64,000 bases of DNA, taken from NCBI GenBank assembly GCA_045586385.1, contig JAZNAE010000011.1, forward strand, positions 198,195 to 262,194, given 5' to 3'. A program made the position numbers and the translations under genes. Of this stretch, positions 35,300 to 44,106 are shown piece by piece. Below the pieces are notes generated by a model. That model had not been told where the DNA came from and did no database searches. It saw nothing but the letters and a program-made list of their open reading frames with translations. The DNA is from Suilimivivens sp045586385. Its GTDB lineage: Bacteria; Bacillota; Clostridia; Lachnospirales; Lachnospiraceae. How positions within the stretch are numbered: position 1 is the first letter of the stretch; each line of letters starts with the position of its first letter.

Positions 35300-35406
35300 C
35301 CACATGAAAATCTTAACGTATATTAATTTTTTATGAATATATGGATTTTTTTGTCCAATAATAGTAAAATAACAAGGAAATGCAAATGATTCAAGGAGAT
35401 TTTTTT

Positions 35407-36411
35407 ATGAATAACGAACAAAATACATCCGTCCAAAATGAAAAAAAAGGCGGATTCAAAATTAATTTTCATATTGTTATAATTGTGGCGATTTTGTTGA
35501 TTGCTTCTTTTTCCGTTTACAGACTGGTACGTTGGAATCAGGGTGCTAATACACAGGAGAGTGATGTGGAGGTAGATCCATCTGCTTTCGATGTAGAAAC
35601 GTTGGACATGATTATTCCTATGGATGCATCTAGACTGGAAGGACGTGAAGATGACGGTGTCACCACGATTTTATGTCTTGGAAACAATGCCTTTGCCGAT
35701 ATGAGAGGTGAAGGCGGGTTGGCATCTTTGATTGCAGAGAAGACAAACGCTGTGGTGTATGATTGCTCTTTTCCGGATTCTTCTGCTGCTTGCAAGTATC
35801 CTATTTATAATCCGGAATACACGAGAGACCATTTTAACTTTTATTATGTAGTGGAATGTTTTCGGAATAATGAGTTTAAGGCGATTAATTCCATAGCCGG
35901 TGATGAAATAGACCCCAGATATCAGGAAGCGGTGGATGTTATGAAAACCGTGGATATGGATAAGGTAGATGTGATGATTGTGATGTATGACAGTACGGAT
36001 TATAATCAGGAAACACCTTCCGATAATCCGGATAGTCCTTATGACGTTACTGCTTTTACCGGCGCTATCCGTGCCACACTTAACAATATTGAAACGACAT
36101 GGCCTCATATCCGTGTGTTTGTGATGTCACCTACTTATGCCCAGTATCAAGATGCGGATGGTAATCTTTATAACGGAACGTTAAAGGATTTGGGGAACGG
36201 AACCTTAAACCATTACCTTGTAAAGGAAGCAGAAGCGGTAATGGATTGTGGCGTATCTTTTGTTGATAACTATTACGGAACCATCAATGAAGATAATTTC
36301 AAAGAATATCTGGCAGACCATTGTCATTTAAACGATAAGGGACGCGAAAAGGTGGCCGACCGTATTGCTGAAATTATTAATACCCGTATGGGGGTTGTAA
36401 GTTCTAATTAG
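35407..36411 (+). CDS. membrane-anchored degenerate SGNH-like protein
   Basis: A 334-residue protein with an N-terminal cytoplasmic tail, one membrane helix (about 18-40) and an outer SGNH-like domain. The block that should hold the catalytic Ser reads LGNNAFAD, with Asn in the GDS position, and the Asn-Asp block is replaced by MYDSTDYN. The C-terminal Asp-x-x-His block is present (ADHCHLNDKG). It may therefore bind glycan or acyl groups without catalysis, or use altered chemistry. ATG at 35407 has AAGGAGA 7 bases upstream and is preferred over an in-frame codon at 35380. It stands alone between two intergenic gaps, followed by a strong terminator. Confidence 0.65.
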   Translation: MNNEQNTSVQNEKKGGFKINFHIVIIVAILLIASFSVYRLVRWNQGANTQESDVEVDPSAFDVETLDMIIPMDASRLEGREDDGVTTILCLGNNAFADMRGEGGLASLIAEKTNAVVYDCSFPDSSAACKYPIYNPEYTRDHFNFYYVVECFRNNEFKAINSIAGDEIDPRYQEAVDVMKTVDMDKVDVMIVMYDSTDYNQETPSDNPDSPYDVTAFTGAIRATLNNIETTWPHIRVFVMSPTYAQYQDADGNLYNGTLKDLGNGTLNHYLVKEAEAVMDCGVSFVDNYYGTINEDNFKEYLADHCHLNDKGREKVADRIAEIINTRMGVVSSN

Positions 36412-36455
36412 ATACGATTTCTTAAGAAAAAATAAAAATTTGAAAAAAGTACTTG

Positions 36456-36480
36456 AAGGTGCCCTAAGGGCACCTTTTAT
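36456..36480 (+). terminator. Rho-independent terminator
   Basis: AAGGTGCCC at 36456-36464 pairs perfectly with 36468-36476 around a 3-base loop, followed by TTTAT. It ends the SGNH-like gene. Confidence 0.88.
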
Positions 36481-36504
36481 AATGTCCTTAGACAGCGAAA
36501 AGGA

Positions 36505-36533
36505 TTGTGCTGACATTACAAAAATGATATAAT
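36505..36533 (+). promoter_or_regulatory. extended -10 promoter of the GH25 gene and probably the rml locus
   Basis: A perfect TATAAT at 36528-36533 preceded by TGA (extended -10), with TTGTGC at 36505-36510 exactly 17 bases upstream. It is the only clear promoter before the long run of plus-strand genes beginning at 36586. Confidence 0.7.
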
Positions 36534-36585
36534 ATTGGGGAGTGTGTTCAGCTATTAAGAAGAAATGAGCGAAGGAGTTACATAA

Positions 36586-39105
36586 ATGAGTTTTTTAAAC
36601 CATAAGAGCAAAAAAAGAAAAGTTCAGAGATCAAAAGATATAGAGTGGATGGACTTCGATATAGACGAAGAATATGACTACGAAGATGAAGAATACTACG
36701 GCGATGAAGACGATGGGTATTATGCCGATGAGGACGACGAATACTACGGCGAGGAAGACGGCGAGTACTACGAAGATGAATCCTACGGGGACGAAGAGTA
36801 CTACGGCGACGAAGATGGCGAGTACTACGAAGAAGAATCCTACGGGGACGAAGAGTACTACGCTGACGAAGATGGTGAATATTACAGCGACGAAGACGAT
36901 GAATACTACGGCGACGAAGATGACGAGTATTACGAAGACGACGAATATTATGAGGATGAGCCTACAGGCTTTGGAAAAGTAATTGCGTTCTTTACAAACA
37001 TGAGTGCCGTTGACCATATCACACTTTTTATGGGAATTGTGATTTTACTTGTTGCCGGAACAGTGGGAGTGGTAATGCTTGGCAATAAGTTAAATAATGA
37101 CCAGATAGCAACTTTTGCGGAAGTCGGCGTGGGGATGGAAGATATTCCGGTTATCGGTGAACAGGGCCTTTTAGCGATTGCAGATGCACAGCTTGCAAAA
37201 GAAATTGCGGCAGAGATGACAGAAGAAGAGCCGGAAGTAGCAGAAGAAGAAAACGGAAAAACGACCGTTGTGCTGAATATGACATCCATTCAGAAGGATT
37301 TGAAGATTAAATTTACCAATAAGAAATCAGGCAAACTGGTACCCAATATTCTTTTTGAGGTAGAAATTACCAAACCTTCAGGAGATACTTATCAGATGAA
37401 GGATGATGACAAAGACGGTATTATATATCAGAAGGATATTGAGCCGGGCAAATATAAAGTAGCAATTATCGGACCGGAGGATTTGGAGGATTACAGCTTT
37501 AGTACAGAGCCGGTATCCATTACTGTCCGCGATACCATTGAATATAAAAAGGTAGAAATTGCAGACGAAATCAAGACAGAAGCCCAGGTAAACGCTGCAG
37601 TGGAAGATACCAAGGTGAATGAAACCGTGGTGGAATCTGTCAATACCGATACGGTAGAGTGGGTAGAGTCTACCAAGACCTTAATTGAAGGAACAGAAGA
37701 GACCGTAGAAAGCTATGAAAAGGTAGATAAGAAGAATATTGTGGATCCCACAGAAAAGGCTGCTGTCGGATTCCGATTGCTGGCAGAACTGGGAGACGGC
37801 GAAGGCGGCGACAGTGGAGACGAAGGCGGCGATGGCAGCGAAGACGACGGAACTGAAGGCGGTGGTGACGGAAATGAAGGTGGCGACGGCGGAAACGAAG
37901 GCGGCGACGACAGCGGAAGCGATCCCACACCGACACCTACAAAGGAACCCACACCTACCCCCACAGAGTCACCCACACCTACTCCAACAGAGTCACCTAC
38001 GGCGGTACCCACAGCGGCACCTGCAGAGTCACCGGCGGCGCCTCCTACAGCATCACCCACAGCGACGGCGAGTGCAACGCCCACGGCAGCGCCTACGGCA
38101 AGCCCTACAGCAACCCCTACGGCAAGCCCTACAGCAACACCTACAGCAAGTCCTACGGCAACGCCCACAGCGACACCTACGGCAACGCCTACAGCGAAGC
38201 CTACGGAACATCCGGCCAAGTCAGATACAAAGAGCAGTTTAAAGACGACCTCCGGAGAAAAGCTTTATGTAAAGGGCAGTGACGGAAAATTCAGGGAAGC
38301 AAAATATGCAGATTACTTTAATGGAGACATTAGCGCCTTTTATAAAAAAGTAACCAAGACCACCGGTGAATATCGTTACACCGGATGGCAGACGATAGAC
38401 GGTTCCACATATTTCTTTGACAAAAACGGAAATAAGGTAACCGGTGAACAGGTTATTCAGGGAGCAAAATATAACTTTAACGCCAATGGTGTACTTGACA
38501 GCGGTTCCGGAAATCTAGGTATTGACGTTTCCAAGTGGAACGGAAATATTGACTGGAATGCGGTAAAAAGCAGCGGTGTTTCCTATGTTATCATCAGATG
38601 CGGTTATCGCGGATCGACAACGGGAGCATTGATTGAAGATCCTACCTTTAAGAAAAATATCCAAGGTGCACAGAATGCGGGCCTTAAGGTGGGAATTTAT
38701 TTCTTTACCCAGGCAATGAATGAAGTGGAGGCGGTAGAAGAAGCATCCATGGTCCTTAGCTTGATTAAGGGATTTAATATTTCCTATCCGGTATTCCTTG
38801 ACGTGGAGGCCAGTCACGGCCGTGCGGATGCCATCAACCCGGCGACAAGAACGGCGGTATGTAAAGCATTCTGCCAGACAATCCAGAACTCAGGATATAA
38901 AGCAGGAATTTATGCGAACAAGACATGGTTCGAGAGCTATATGGACACACCCAGTCTGACGGGTTACAAATTGTGGCTTGCCCAGTATGCGGCAGCACCC
39001 ACATACACACGTACCAGATATGATATGTGGCAGTATTCTTCCAAAGGAAGCGTTGCCGGTATCAGCGGAAATGTAGATATGAATATCAGTTATATGGGAT
39101 ACTAA
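36586..39105 (+). CDS. GH25 lysozyme with acidic Tyr-rich cytoplasmic tail, membrane helix and wall-binding repeat
   Basis: An 839-residue type II membrane protein. Residues about 22-127 consist almost only of Asp, Glu, Tyr and Gly in 8-residue units such as GDEDDEYY, with about 26 tyrosines, predicted to lie in the cytoplasm. A membrane helix follows (about 143-167), then an Ig-like domain (about 225-330), a Gly/Asp/Glu-rich stretch (about 405-447), a Pro-Thr-Ala linker (about 447-540), a cell-wall-binding repeat (GWQTIDGSTYFFDKNG, about 598-640) and the GH25 muramidase domain (645-839) with the DVSKWNG and FLDVEAS acidic residues intact. It cleaves peptidoglycan glycan strands. It leads the polysaccharide locus, 24 bases before rmlB. 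Confidence 0.9.
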   Translation: MSFLNHKSKKRKVQRSKDIEWMDFDIDEEYDYEDEEYYGDEDDGYYADEDDEYYGEEDGEYYEDESYGDEEYYGDEDGEYYEEESYGDEEYYADEDGEYYSDEDDEYYGDEDDEYYEDDEYYEDEPTGFGKVIAFFTNMSAVDHITLFMGIVILLVAGTVGVVMLGNKLNNDQIATFAEVGVGMEDIPVIGEQGLLAIADAQLAKEIAAEMTEEEPEVAEEENGKTTVVLNMTSIQKDLKIKFTNKKSGKLVPNILFEVEITKPSGDTYQMKDDDKDGIIYQKDIEPGKYKVAIIGPEDLEDYSFSTEPVSITVRDTIEYKKVEIADEIKTEAQVNAAVEDTKVNETVVESVNTDTVEWVESTKTLIEGTEETVESYEKVDKKNIVDPTEKAAVGFRLLAELGDGEGGDSGDEGGDGSEDDGTEGGGDGNEGGDGGNEGGDDSGSDPTPTPTKEPTPTPTESPTPTPTESPTAVPTAAPAESPAAPPTASPTATASATPTAAPTASPTATPTASPTATPTASPTATPTATPTATPTAKPTEHPAKSDTKSSLKTTSGEKLYVKGSDGKFREAKYADYFNGDISAFYKKVTKTTGEYRYTGWQTIDGSTYFFDKNGNKVTGEQVIQGAKYNFNANGVLDSGSGNLGIDVSKWNGNIDWNAVKSSGVSYVIIRCGYRGSTTGALIEDPTFKKNIQGAQNAGLKVGIYFFTQAMNEVEAVEEASMVLSLIKGFNISYPVFLDVEASHGRADAINPATRTAVCKAFCQTIQNSGYKAGIYANKTWFESYMDTPSLTGYKLWLAQYAAAPTYTRTRYDMWQYSSKGSVAGISGNVDMNISYMGY
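36649..36966 (+). repeat. 24-base tandem repeat coding the acidic Tyr-rich tail
   Basis: Imperfect 24-base units coding eight residues of the GDEDDEYY type recur across this stretch, with two longer 33-base variants containing ESYGDEEYY. The near-identical copies suggest expansion by slippage or recombination, and copy number may vary among strains. Confidence 0.8.
37927..38205 (+). repeat. Pro-Thr-Ala/Ser low-complexity repeat
   Basis: Short GC-rich units coding PTATPTAS and PTESPTPT-like sequence form the extended linker of the GH25 protein across the cell wall. Long open frames in the other readings here are by-products of this composition. Confidence 0.85.
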
Positions 39106-39129
39106 GAATAAACAGAAACGGAGAAAGTT

Positions 39130-40215
39130 ATGAGAACTTATTTGGTAACAGGCGGAGCCGGATTTATCGGTTCAAACTACATTCATTACATGTTTAAGAA
39201 ATATGACAACGAAATCAGAATCATCAATGTGGATGTGCTTACTTACGCAGGAAACCTTGAGAATTTAAAGGATGTAGAAAAGAGAGACAATTATACGTTT
39301 GTAAAAGCAGATATCTGTGACAAAGAAGCAATTGCAAAAATTTTTGCGGAGAATGACATTGACAGAGTGGTTCATTTTGCGGCAGAAAGCCACGTGGACA
39401 GAAGTATCGAAACTCCAGAGGTATTTGTGCAGACAAACGTACTTGGTACAGCAGTTATGTTAAACTGTGCAAAGGCCGCATGGGAGCTTCCTGACGGAAG
39501 CTTTAAAGAAGGAAAGAAATTCCTTCATGTATCAACGGATGAGGTGTACGGTTCTCTTCCCGATGACGAAAATGCGTTTTTCTATGAGACATCACCTTAT
39601 GATCCTCACAGTCCTTATTCTGCAAGCAAGGCAAGCTCCGATATGCTTGTAAAGGCGTATATGGATACTTATAAATTCCCGGCGAACATTACCAACTGTT
39701 CCAATAATTACGGACCTTTCCAGTTTCCGGAGAAGTTCATTCCGCTTATGATTAACAATGCCCTTCAGGGAAAGAATCTTCCTGTATACGGCGATGGAAA
39801 GAATGTGCGTGACTGGCTTTATGTGGAAGACCATGCGAAGGCAATTGACATGGTGCAGGAAAAAGGAAAGCTGTTTGAAACCTACAATGTAGGCGGACAC
39901 AATGAAAAACAGAATATTGAAATTCTTCATATTATTTTAGATACATTGCAGGATATGCTTCCTGAAGGCGATCCCAGAAAAGAACTTGTCAGTGAAAAGC
40001 TAATTACTTATGTGGCAGACAGAAAGGGACATGACAGAAGATATGCTATTGCACCTGACAAGATTAAAGCAGAAATCGGCTGGGAGCCTGAAACTATGTT
40101 TAAGGAAGGAATCAGAAAGACCATCAAATGGTATTTTGAAAATGAAGACTGGATGAAAAATGCAACCAGCGGAGATTATCAGAAATACTACGAGGCAATG
40201 TATAAAGACAGATAA
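39130..40215 (+). CDS. rfbB: dTDP-glucose 4,6-dehydratase
   Basis: A 361-residue extended SDR that turns dTDP-glucose into dTDP-4-keto-6-deoxyglucose. The NAD motif GGAGFIGSNY is at residues 8-17, HVSTDEVYG holds the catalytic Thr-Asp-Glu triad that separates dehydratases from epimerases, and YSASKASSD holds the Tyr and Lys. Length is normal. It is the second step of the dTDP-rhamnose route and also supplies other 6-deoxy sugars. It is the first gene after GH25, followed after 43 bases by rmlA. The aminotransferase at 10189-11289 could use the same intermediate. Confidence 0.95.
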   Translation: MRTYLVTGGAGFIGSNYIHYMFKKYDNEIRIINVDVLTYAGNLENLKDVEKRDNYTFVKADICDKEAIAKIFAENDIDRVVHFAAESHVDRSIETPEVFVQTNVLGTAVMLNCAKAAWELPDGSFKEGKKFLHVSTDEVYGSLPDDENAFFYETSPYDPHSPYSASKASSDMLVKAYMDTYKFPANITNCSNNYGPFQFPEKFIPLMINNALQGKNLPVYGDGKNVRDWLYVEDHAKAIDMVQEKGKLFETYNVGGHNEKQNIEILHIILDTLQDMLPEGDPRKELVSEKLITYVADRKGHDRRYAIAPDKIKAEIGWEPETMFKEGIRKTIKWYFENEDWMKNATSGDYQKYYEAMYKDR

Positions 40216-40258
40216 GGTGTTATCCCGTATCGAAAGATACAGGACGGAGGTATGACAG

Positions 40259-41128
40259 ATGAAAGGTATTATTTTAGCGGGAGGATCCGGAACCAGATTG
40301 TATCCCCTGACAAAGGCAATCAGCAAACAGATTATGCCGGTTTATGACAAACCCATGATTTATTATCCTTTATCCACATTAATGCTTGCGGGAATCAGGG
40401 AAGTGCTCATTATTTCCACGCCCAGGGACCTGCCGGTGTTTGAAGAACTGTTGGGAGACGGAAGCCAGCTTGGTATGAAGTTTGCTTATGCGGTTCAGGA
40501 GGTGCCAAGGGGTCTTGCGGATGCGTTTATTATCGGTGCTGATTTTATCGGAGAAGACAGCGTTGCATTGGTTTTGGGTGACAATATTTTCTACGGACAG
40601 AGTTTCTCAAAAGTGCTTCGTGAAGTGGCAGAAAGGAAGAACGGAGCTACCATTTTCGGATATTATGTGCGTGATCCCAGGGAGTATGGCGTAGTAGAAT
40701 TTGATGAAAACGGTAAGGCTCTTTCCATCGAGGAAAAGCCGGAACATCCTAAGAGCAATTATGCAGTGCCGGGACTTTATTTCTATGACAATGATGTAGT
40801 GGAGATTGCGAAGAATGTAAAGCCCTCCGCTAGAGGTGAAATTGAAATTACAAGTATCAATAATGAATATTTAAGAAGAGGAACCCTTCGCGTAGAGACT
40901 TTGGGAAGAGGCTTTGCATGGCTGGATACGGGAAATCATGATTCCCTTCTTGATGCGGCAGACTTTGTGTCCGCATTCCAGAAGCGCCAGGGACTTTACA
41001 TTTCCTGTATTGAAGAAATTGCTTATAAGAGAGGATTTATTGACAAAGAGCAGCTTTTAAAACTGGCAGAGCCGCTTATGAAGACGGATTACGGTAAATA
41101 TATGAAAGAAGTGGCTGAAGGCCTTTAA
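40259..41128 (+). CDS. rfbA: glucose-1-phosphate thymidylyltransferase
   Basis: A 289-residue RmlA-type nucleotidyltransferase joining glucose-1-phosphate and dTTP to dTDP-glucose. The N-terminal GGSGTRLYPLTKAISKQ (about 8-24) is the nucleotide loop with catalytic Arg and Lys, LGDNIFYG carries the metal Asp, and EEKPEHPKS and WLDTGNHDSL are family blocks. Length matches RmlA. Glucose-1-phosphate would come from the phosphomutase encoded at 50583-52304. It lies between rmlB and rmlC in one transcript. Confidence 0.96.
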   Translation: MKGIILAGGSGTRLYPLTKAISKQIMPVYDKPMIYYPLSTLMLAGIREVLIISTPRDLPVFEELLGDGSQLGMKFAYAVQEVPRGLADAFIIGADFIGEDSVALVLGDNIFYGQSFSKVLREVAERKNGATIFGYYVRDPREYGVVEFDENGKALSIEEKPEHPKSNYAVPGLYFYDNDVVEIAKNVKPSARGEIEITSINNEYLRRGTLRVETLGRGFAWLDTGNHDSLLDAADFVSAFQKRQGLYISCIEEIAYKRGFIDKEQLLKLAEPLMKTDYGKYMKEVAEGL

Positions 41129-41151
41129 AGAAGAAATAGGAGATAAAAGTA

Positions 41152-41718
41152 ATGGGAAAGATAACGGTAGAAACATGTGAAATAGAAGGTTTAAAAGTGA
41201 TTACGCCGCAGGTGCTTGGGGATCAGCGAGGCTACTTTATGGAAACCTATCAAGCCAATGACTTTAAAGAAGCAGGGATTGATGTGACATTTGTGCAGGA
41301 CAACCAGTCTGCTTCCGTGAAGAATGTTTTAAGAGGACTTCATTTTCAAATCAATCATCCCCAGGATAAACTTGTGAGGGTTATTAACGGGGAAGTTTTT
41401 GATGTGGCAGTGGATTTGAGAGAAAACTCCGCAACATACGGCAAATGGTATGGCGTGATTTTATCTGCAGAAAATAAAAAGCAGTTCTTTATACCAAAAG
41501 GATTTGCACATGGTTTTGTTGTACTTTCCGATTATGCGGAATTCGCTTATAAGTGTTCCGATTTTTATCATCCCGGCGATGAAGGAGGTCTTATGTATAA
41601 TGACCCTGATATCGGCGTTGAGTGGCCCATAGAAGCGGATGCAAAGCTGATTATGTCCGAAAGGGATCAAAAATGGGGTGGTATCAAAGAATATACCGAA
41701 AGCAGAAAGAATGGATAG
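41152..41718 (+). CDS. rfbC: dTDP-4-dehydrorhamnose 3,5-epimerase
   Basis: A 188-residue cupin-fold RmlC protein that epimerises dTDP-4-keto-6-deoxyglucose at C3 and C5. The catalytic His and Lys blocks are LRGLHFQ (about 62-68) and DKLVRV (about 75-80), and the Tyr sits in YKCSDFYHPGDE. Length is normal. It is directly followed by the exporter genes, 6 bases on; the expected rmlD reductase is not between or near them. Its product would be dTDP-4-keto-L-rhamnose, reduced by an enzyme encoded elsewhere or used for another 6-deoxy-L-sugar. Confidence 0.95.
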   Translation: MGKITVETCEIEGLKVITPQVLGDQRGYFMETYQANDFKEAGIDVTFVQDNQSASVKNVLRGLHFQINHPQDKLVRVINGEVFDVAVDLRENSATYGKWYGVILSAENKKQFFIPKGFAHGFVVLSDYAEFAYKCSDFYHPGDEGGLMYNDPDIGVEWPIEADAKLIMSERDQKWGGIKEYTESRKNG

Positions 41719-41724
41719 GTAGAG

Positions 41725-42756
41725 ATGAAAAATAATAAGGGAAAAAGCGGGGTATCCCGTCTGAAAAGTATTCCGAGACCTCTTGGGATAGCTGTTTTCT
41801 ATATTGTTTGTTTATTGTTGGCAGTTGCCATACTTACGCACAGCAATCCCCTGGCACCGGACCAGCATACGGAGGCACTAAAGAAATACTGCGCCTGCGC
41901 GCTTCTGGCATTGGCATGTATTATTTTCGGAATTTATTATGACAGGATTTTTATTATTCCGAAAGAATTGTTCCAGAGCAGGGAACTGATATGGAAGCTG
42001 GCAAGGAATGACTTTAAAAAGAGATATGCTGGTTCTTATTTAGGCTTTGTGTGGGCCCTGGTTCAGCCGGTAGTGACCGTAGTGATGTATTGGATCGTGT
42101 TTGATGTAATTTTCAATACGAGAAGTGAAATGGTGGCAAGCGGTGTGGAAGTTCCGTATGTGCTGTTTTTGACGGCAGGACTTGTACCGTGGTTTTATTT
42201 TTCGGAAATGATTACCAATGGAACGAATGCACTCCTTGAATACAGTTATCTGGTAAAGAAGGTTGTGTTTAAAATCAGTATTTTGCCGATCATCAAGCTC
42301 ATTGCGGCAACCTTCATTCATATATTTTTTGTGGTGATTTTGTTGATTGTGGCAGCAATTTACGGATACTTTCCCACAATCAATATGCTGCAGCTGATTT
42401 ATTACAGCTTTTGTGCTTTTGTGCTGGTGCTGGCTGCAAGCTATTGCACATGCGCGATTGTGGTTTTTTTCAGGGATTTGGCACAGATTATTAACATTGC
42501 CCTTCAGGTAGGGATGTGGGCGACTCCCATTCTTTGGAATATTGATATGTTCCATGATGACAAGGTGATAACGCTCCTTAAGTTAAATCCTCTTGTGTAT
42601 ATTGTGAACGGATATCGGGAAGCAATTTACGGAGAGAACTGGTTCTATGAACATTTTTACTCCTCCACATATTTTTGGATTTTTACGGTGACGCTGTTTT
42701 GCGTGGGAACCTTGATATTTAAGAGACTGAAAGTACATTTTGCGGATGTAATGTAA
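41725..42756 (+). CDS. polysaccharide ABC exporter, membrane subunit (Wzm/TagG-like)
   Basis: A 343-residue permease of the ABC-2 type. Two additional N-terminal helices (about 16-36 and 48-68) precede the usual six-helix domain, which begins with the amphipathic WKLARNDFKKRYAGSYLGFVWALVQP-type segment near residue 95. This group exports whole lipid-linked polysaccharide or teichoic acid. It pairs with the ATPase gene 19 bases downstream. The extra N-terminal helix pair makes it longer than the common 260-residue form. Its cargo is probably the polymer made by the downstream GT2 enzymes. Confidence 0.9.
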   Translation: MKNNKGKSGVSRLKSIPRPLGIAVFYIVCLLLAVAILTHSNPLAPDQHTEALKKYCACALLALACIIFGIYYDRIFIIPKELFQSRELIWKLARNDFKKRYAGSYLGFVWALVQPVVTVVMYWIVFDVIFNTRSEMVASGVEVPYVLFLTAGLVPWFYFSEMITNGTNALLEYSYLVKKVVFKISILPIIKLIAATFIHIFFVVILLIVAAIYGYFPTINMLQLIYYSFCAFVLVLAASYCTCAIVVFFRDLAQIINIALQVGMWATPILWNIDMFHDDKVITLLKLNPLVYIVNGYREAIYGENWFYEHFYSSTYFWIFTVTLFCVGTLIFKRLKVHFADVM

Positions 42757-42774
42757 GCAGAAAAGGAAAGAAGC

Positions 42775-44106
42775 ATGGAAAACAAGAAAGAAATTGCCAT
42801 ACAGGTGGAAAACCTTGAAAAAGCCTACAAGCTGTATGACAAGCCTTCGGACAGATTAAAAGAAGCCCTGATGCCCGGCAGAAAGAAGAAATATAAAGAG
42901 AAGTATGCGTTAAAGGGCGTGGACATGACCATTTACAAAGGCGAGACGGTAGGGATTATCGGGACTAACGGTTCCGGAAAATCCACGATCCTTAAGATTA
43001 TTACCGGGGTACTTAACCCCAGTGGCGGTGATGTGCATGTAAACGGACGTATTTCTGCGCTGCTTGAGCTTGGTGCCGGTTTTAATATGGAATACAACGG
43101 CATTGAGAATGTGTACTTAAATGGCACCATGATGGGCTTTTCCAAAAAAGAAATAGATGCAAAAATGGATGATATATTAGGCTTTGCGGATATCGGGGAC
43201 TATGTATATCAGCCGGTAAAGACTTATTCCAGTGGTATGTTTGTACGACTGGCTTTTGCCGTTGCCATCAATATCGAGCCGGAAATTTTGATTGTAGATG
43301 AAGCTCTTTCCGTAGGTGACGTGTTTTTTCAGGCAAAATGTTATCATAAATTTGAAGAGTTTAAGGAGATGGGAAAAACCATCGTATTTGTAAGTCATGA
43401 CCTAAGCAGTATCAGCAAGTACTGTGACAGGGTAGTGCTTTTAAACCAGGGAGTAAAGCTGGGCGAAGGAAGCCCTAAAGAGATGATAGATACGTACAAG
43501 CAGGTGCTTGTGGGCCAGTATCAGCCGGATACACAGGATGATCATAACCTGCTGGACGATAAGGAGATAGAAGCCGCAGCGGCAGCCTCTGTGGACCAGC
43601 ATAAGAAGAAAGAGGCACAGGAAGTGAACGCCAATGTGATAAATCCGGAGCTTTTGGAATACGGTACGAAGGCGGCAGTGATTGAAGAATACCGGATTAC
43701 GGATGATGCGGGCAGAAATACCGGTGCCGTCATGAAGGGCAAGGAATGTACCGTGCACATGAAAGTGCGTTTTTATGAGGATATTGAAGCACCTATTTTC
43801 GCTTTTACCATTAAAAATGTGCGCGGTGTGGAGATTACGGGTACCAATACTATGATTGAGAAAGCGTTTTTATCTTCCGTCAGTGCAGGAAGCGTAAAAG
43901 AAATTGCGTTTACACAAAAACTTGACCTGCAGGGTGGAGACTATTTGCTTTCCCTGGGAGTTACGGGATTTGAAAAAGAAGAGTTTCAGGTATATCATAG
44001 ACTGTATGATGTGTTGAACATAACGGTGATTTCCGATAAGGATACCGTAGGTTACTATGATATGAATTCGCAGATAGAAGTAAAGGATGCGGGAGATAAG
44101 TTATGA
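42775..44106 (+). CDS. polysaccharide ABC exporter, ATPase with Wzt-type carbohydrate-binding tail
   Basis: A 443-residue protein: an ATPase domain (about 1-245) with Walker A GTNGSGKST (about 63-71), signature YSSGM, Walker B ILIVDEALS and switch VSHD, a charged linker (about 246-300), and a C-terminal beta domain (about 300-440) of the Wzt kind. In Gram-negative O-antigen systems that tail recognises a chemically capped chain end before export. Its presence here, next to a methyltransferase/kinase protein that overlaps it by four bases (ATGA), suggests export gated by the same kind of cap. TagH-type ATPases for wall teichoic acid lack a close match to this arrangement. Confidence 0.9.
   Translation: MENKKEIAIQVENLEKAYKLYDKPSDRLKEALMPGRKKKYKEKYALKGVDMTIYKGETVGIIGTNGSGKSTILKIITGVLNPSGGDVHVNGRISALLELGAGFNMEYNGIENVYLNGTMMGFSKKEIDAKMDDILGFADIGDYVYQPVKTYSSGMFVRLAFAVAINIEPEILIVDEALSVGDVFFQAKCYHKFEEFKEMGKTIVFVSHDLSSISKYCDRVVLLNQGVKLGEGSPKEMIDTYKQVLVGQYQPDTQDDHNLLDDKEIEAAAAASVDQHKKKEAQEVNANVINPELLEYGTKAAVIEEYRITDDAGRNTGAVMKGKECTVHMKVRFYEDIEAPIFAFTIKNVRGVEITGTNTMIEKAFLSSVSAGSVKEIAFTQKLDLQGGDYLLSLGVTGFEKEEFQVYHRLYDVLNITVISDKDTVGYYDMNSQIEVKDAGDKL

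Noticed and set aside
35262..35303. Upstream GTG start for the 34902 transporter gene
   Set aside because: The probable -10 element at 35294-35299 lies across it and the ATG at 35261 has the better ribosome site.
36649..36966. Regular repeats that could be taken for a CRISPR array
   Set aside because: The units are contiguous without spacers, keep the reading frame of the GH25 protein and vary at codon positions.
36631..37017. 128-codon hydrophobic minus-strand frame
   Set aside because: It mirrors the Asp/Glu/Tyr repeat of the GH25 protein; the antisense of such codons always reads as Val, Phe and Ile.
37713..38219. 168-codon minus-strand frame rich in Gly, Val and Ala
   Set aside because: It is the antisense reading of the Pro-Thr-Ala linker of the GH25 gene, with no ribosome site; the repeats keep every frame open.
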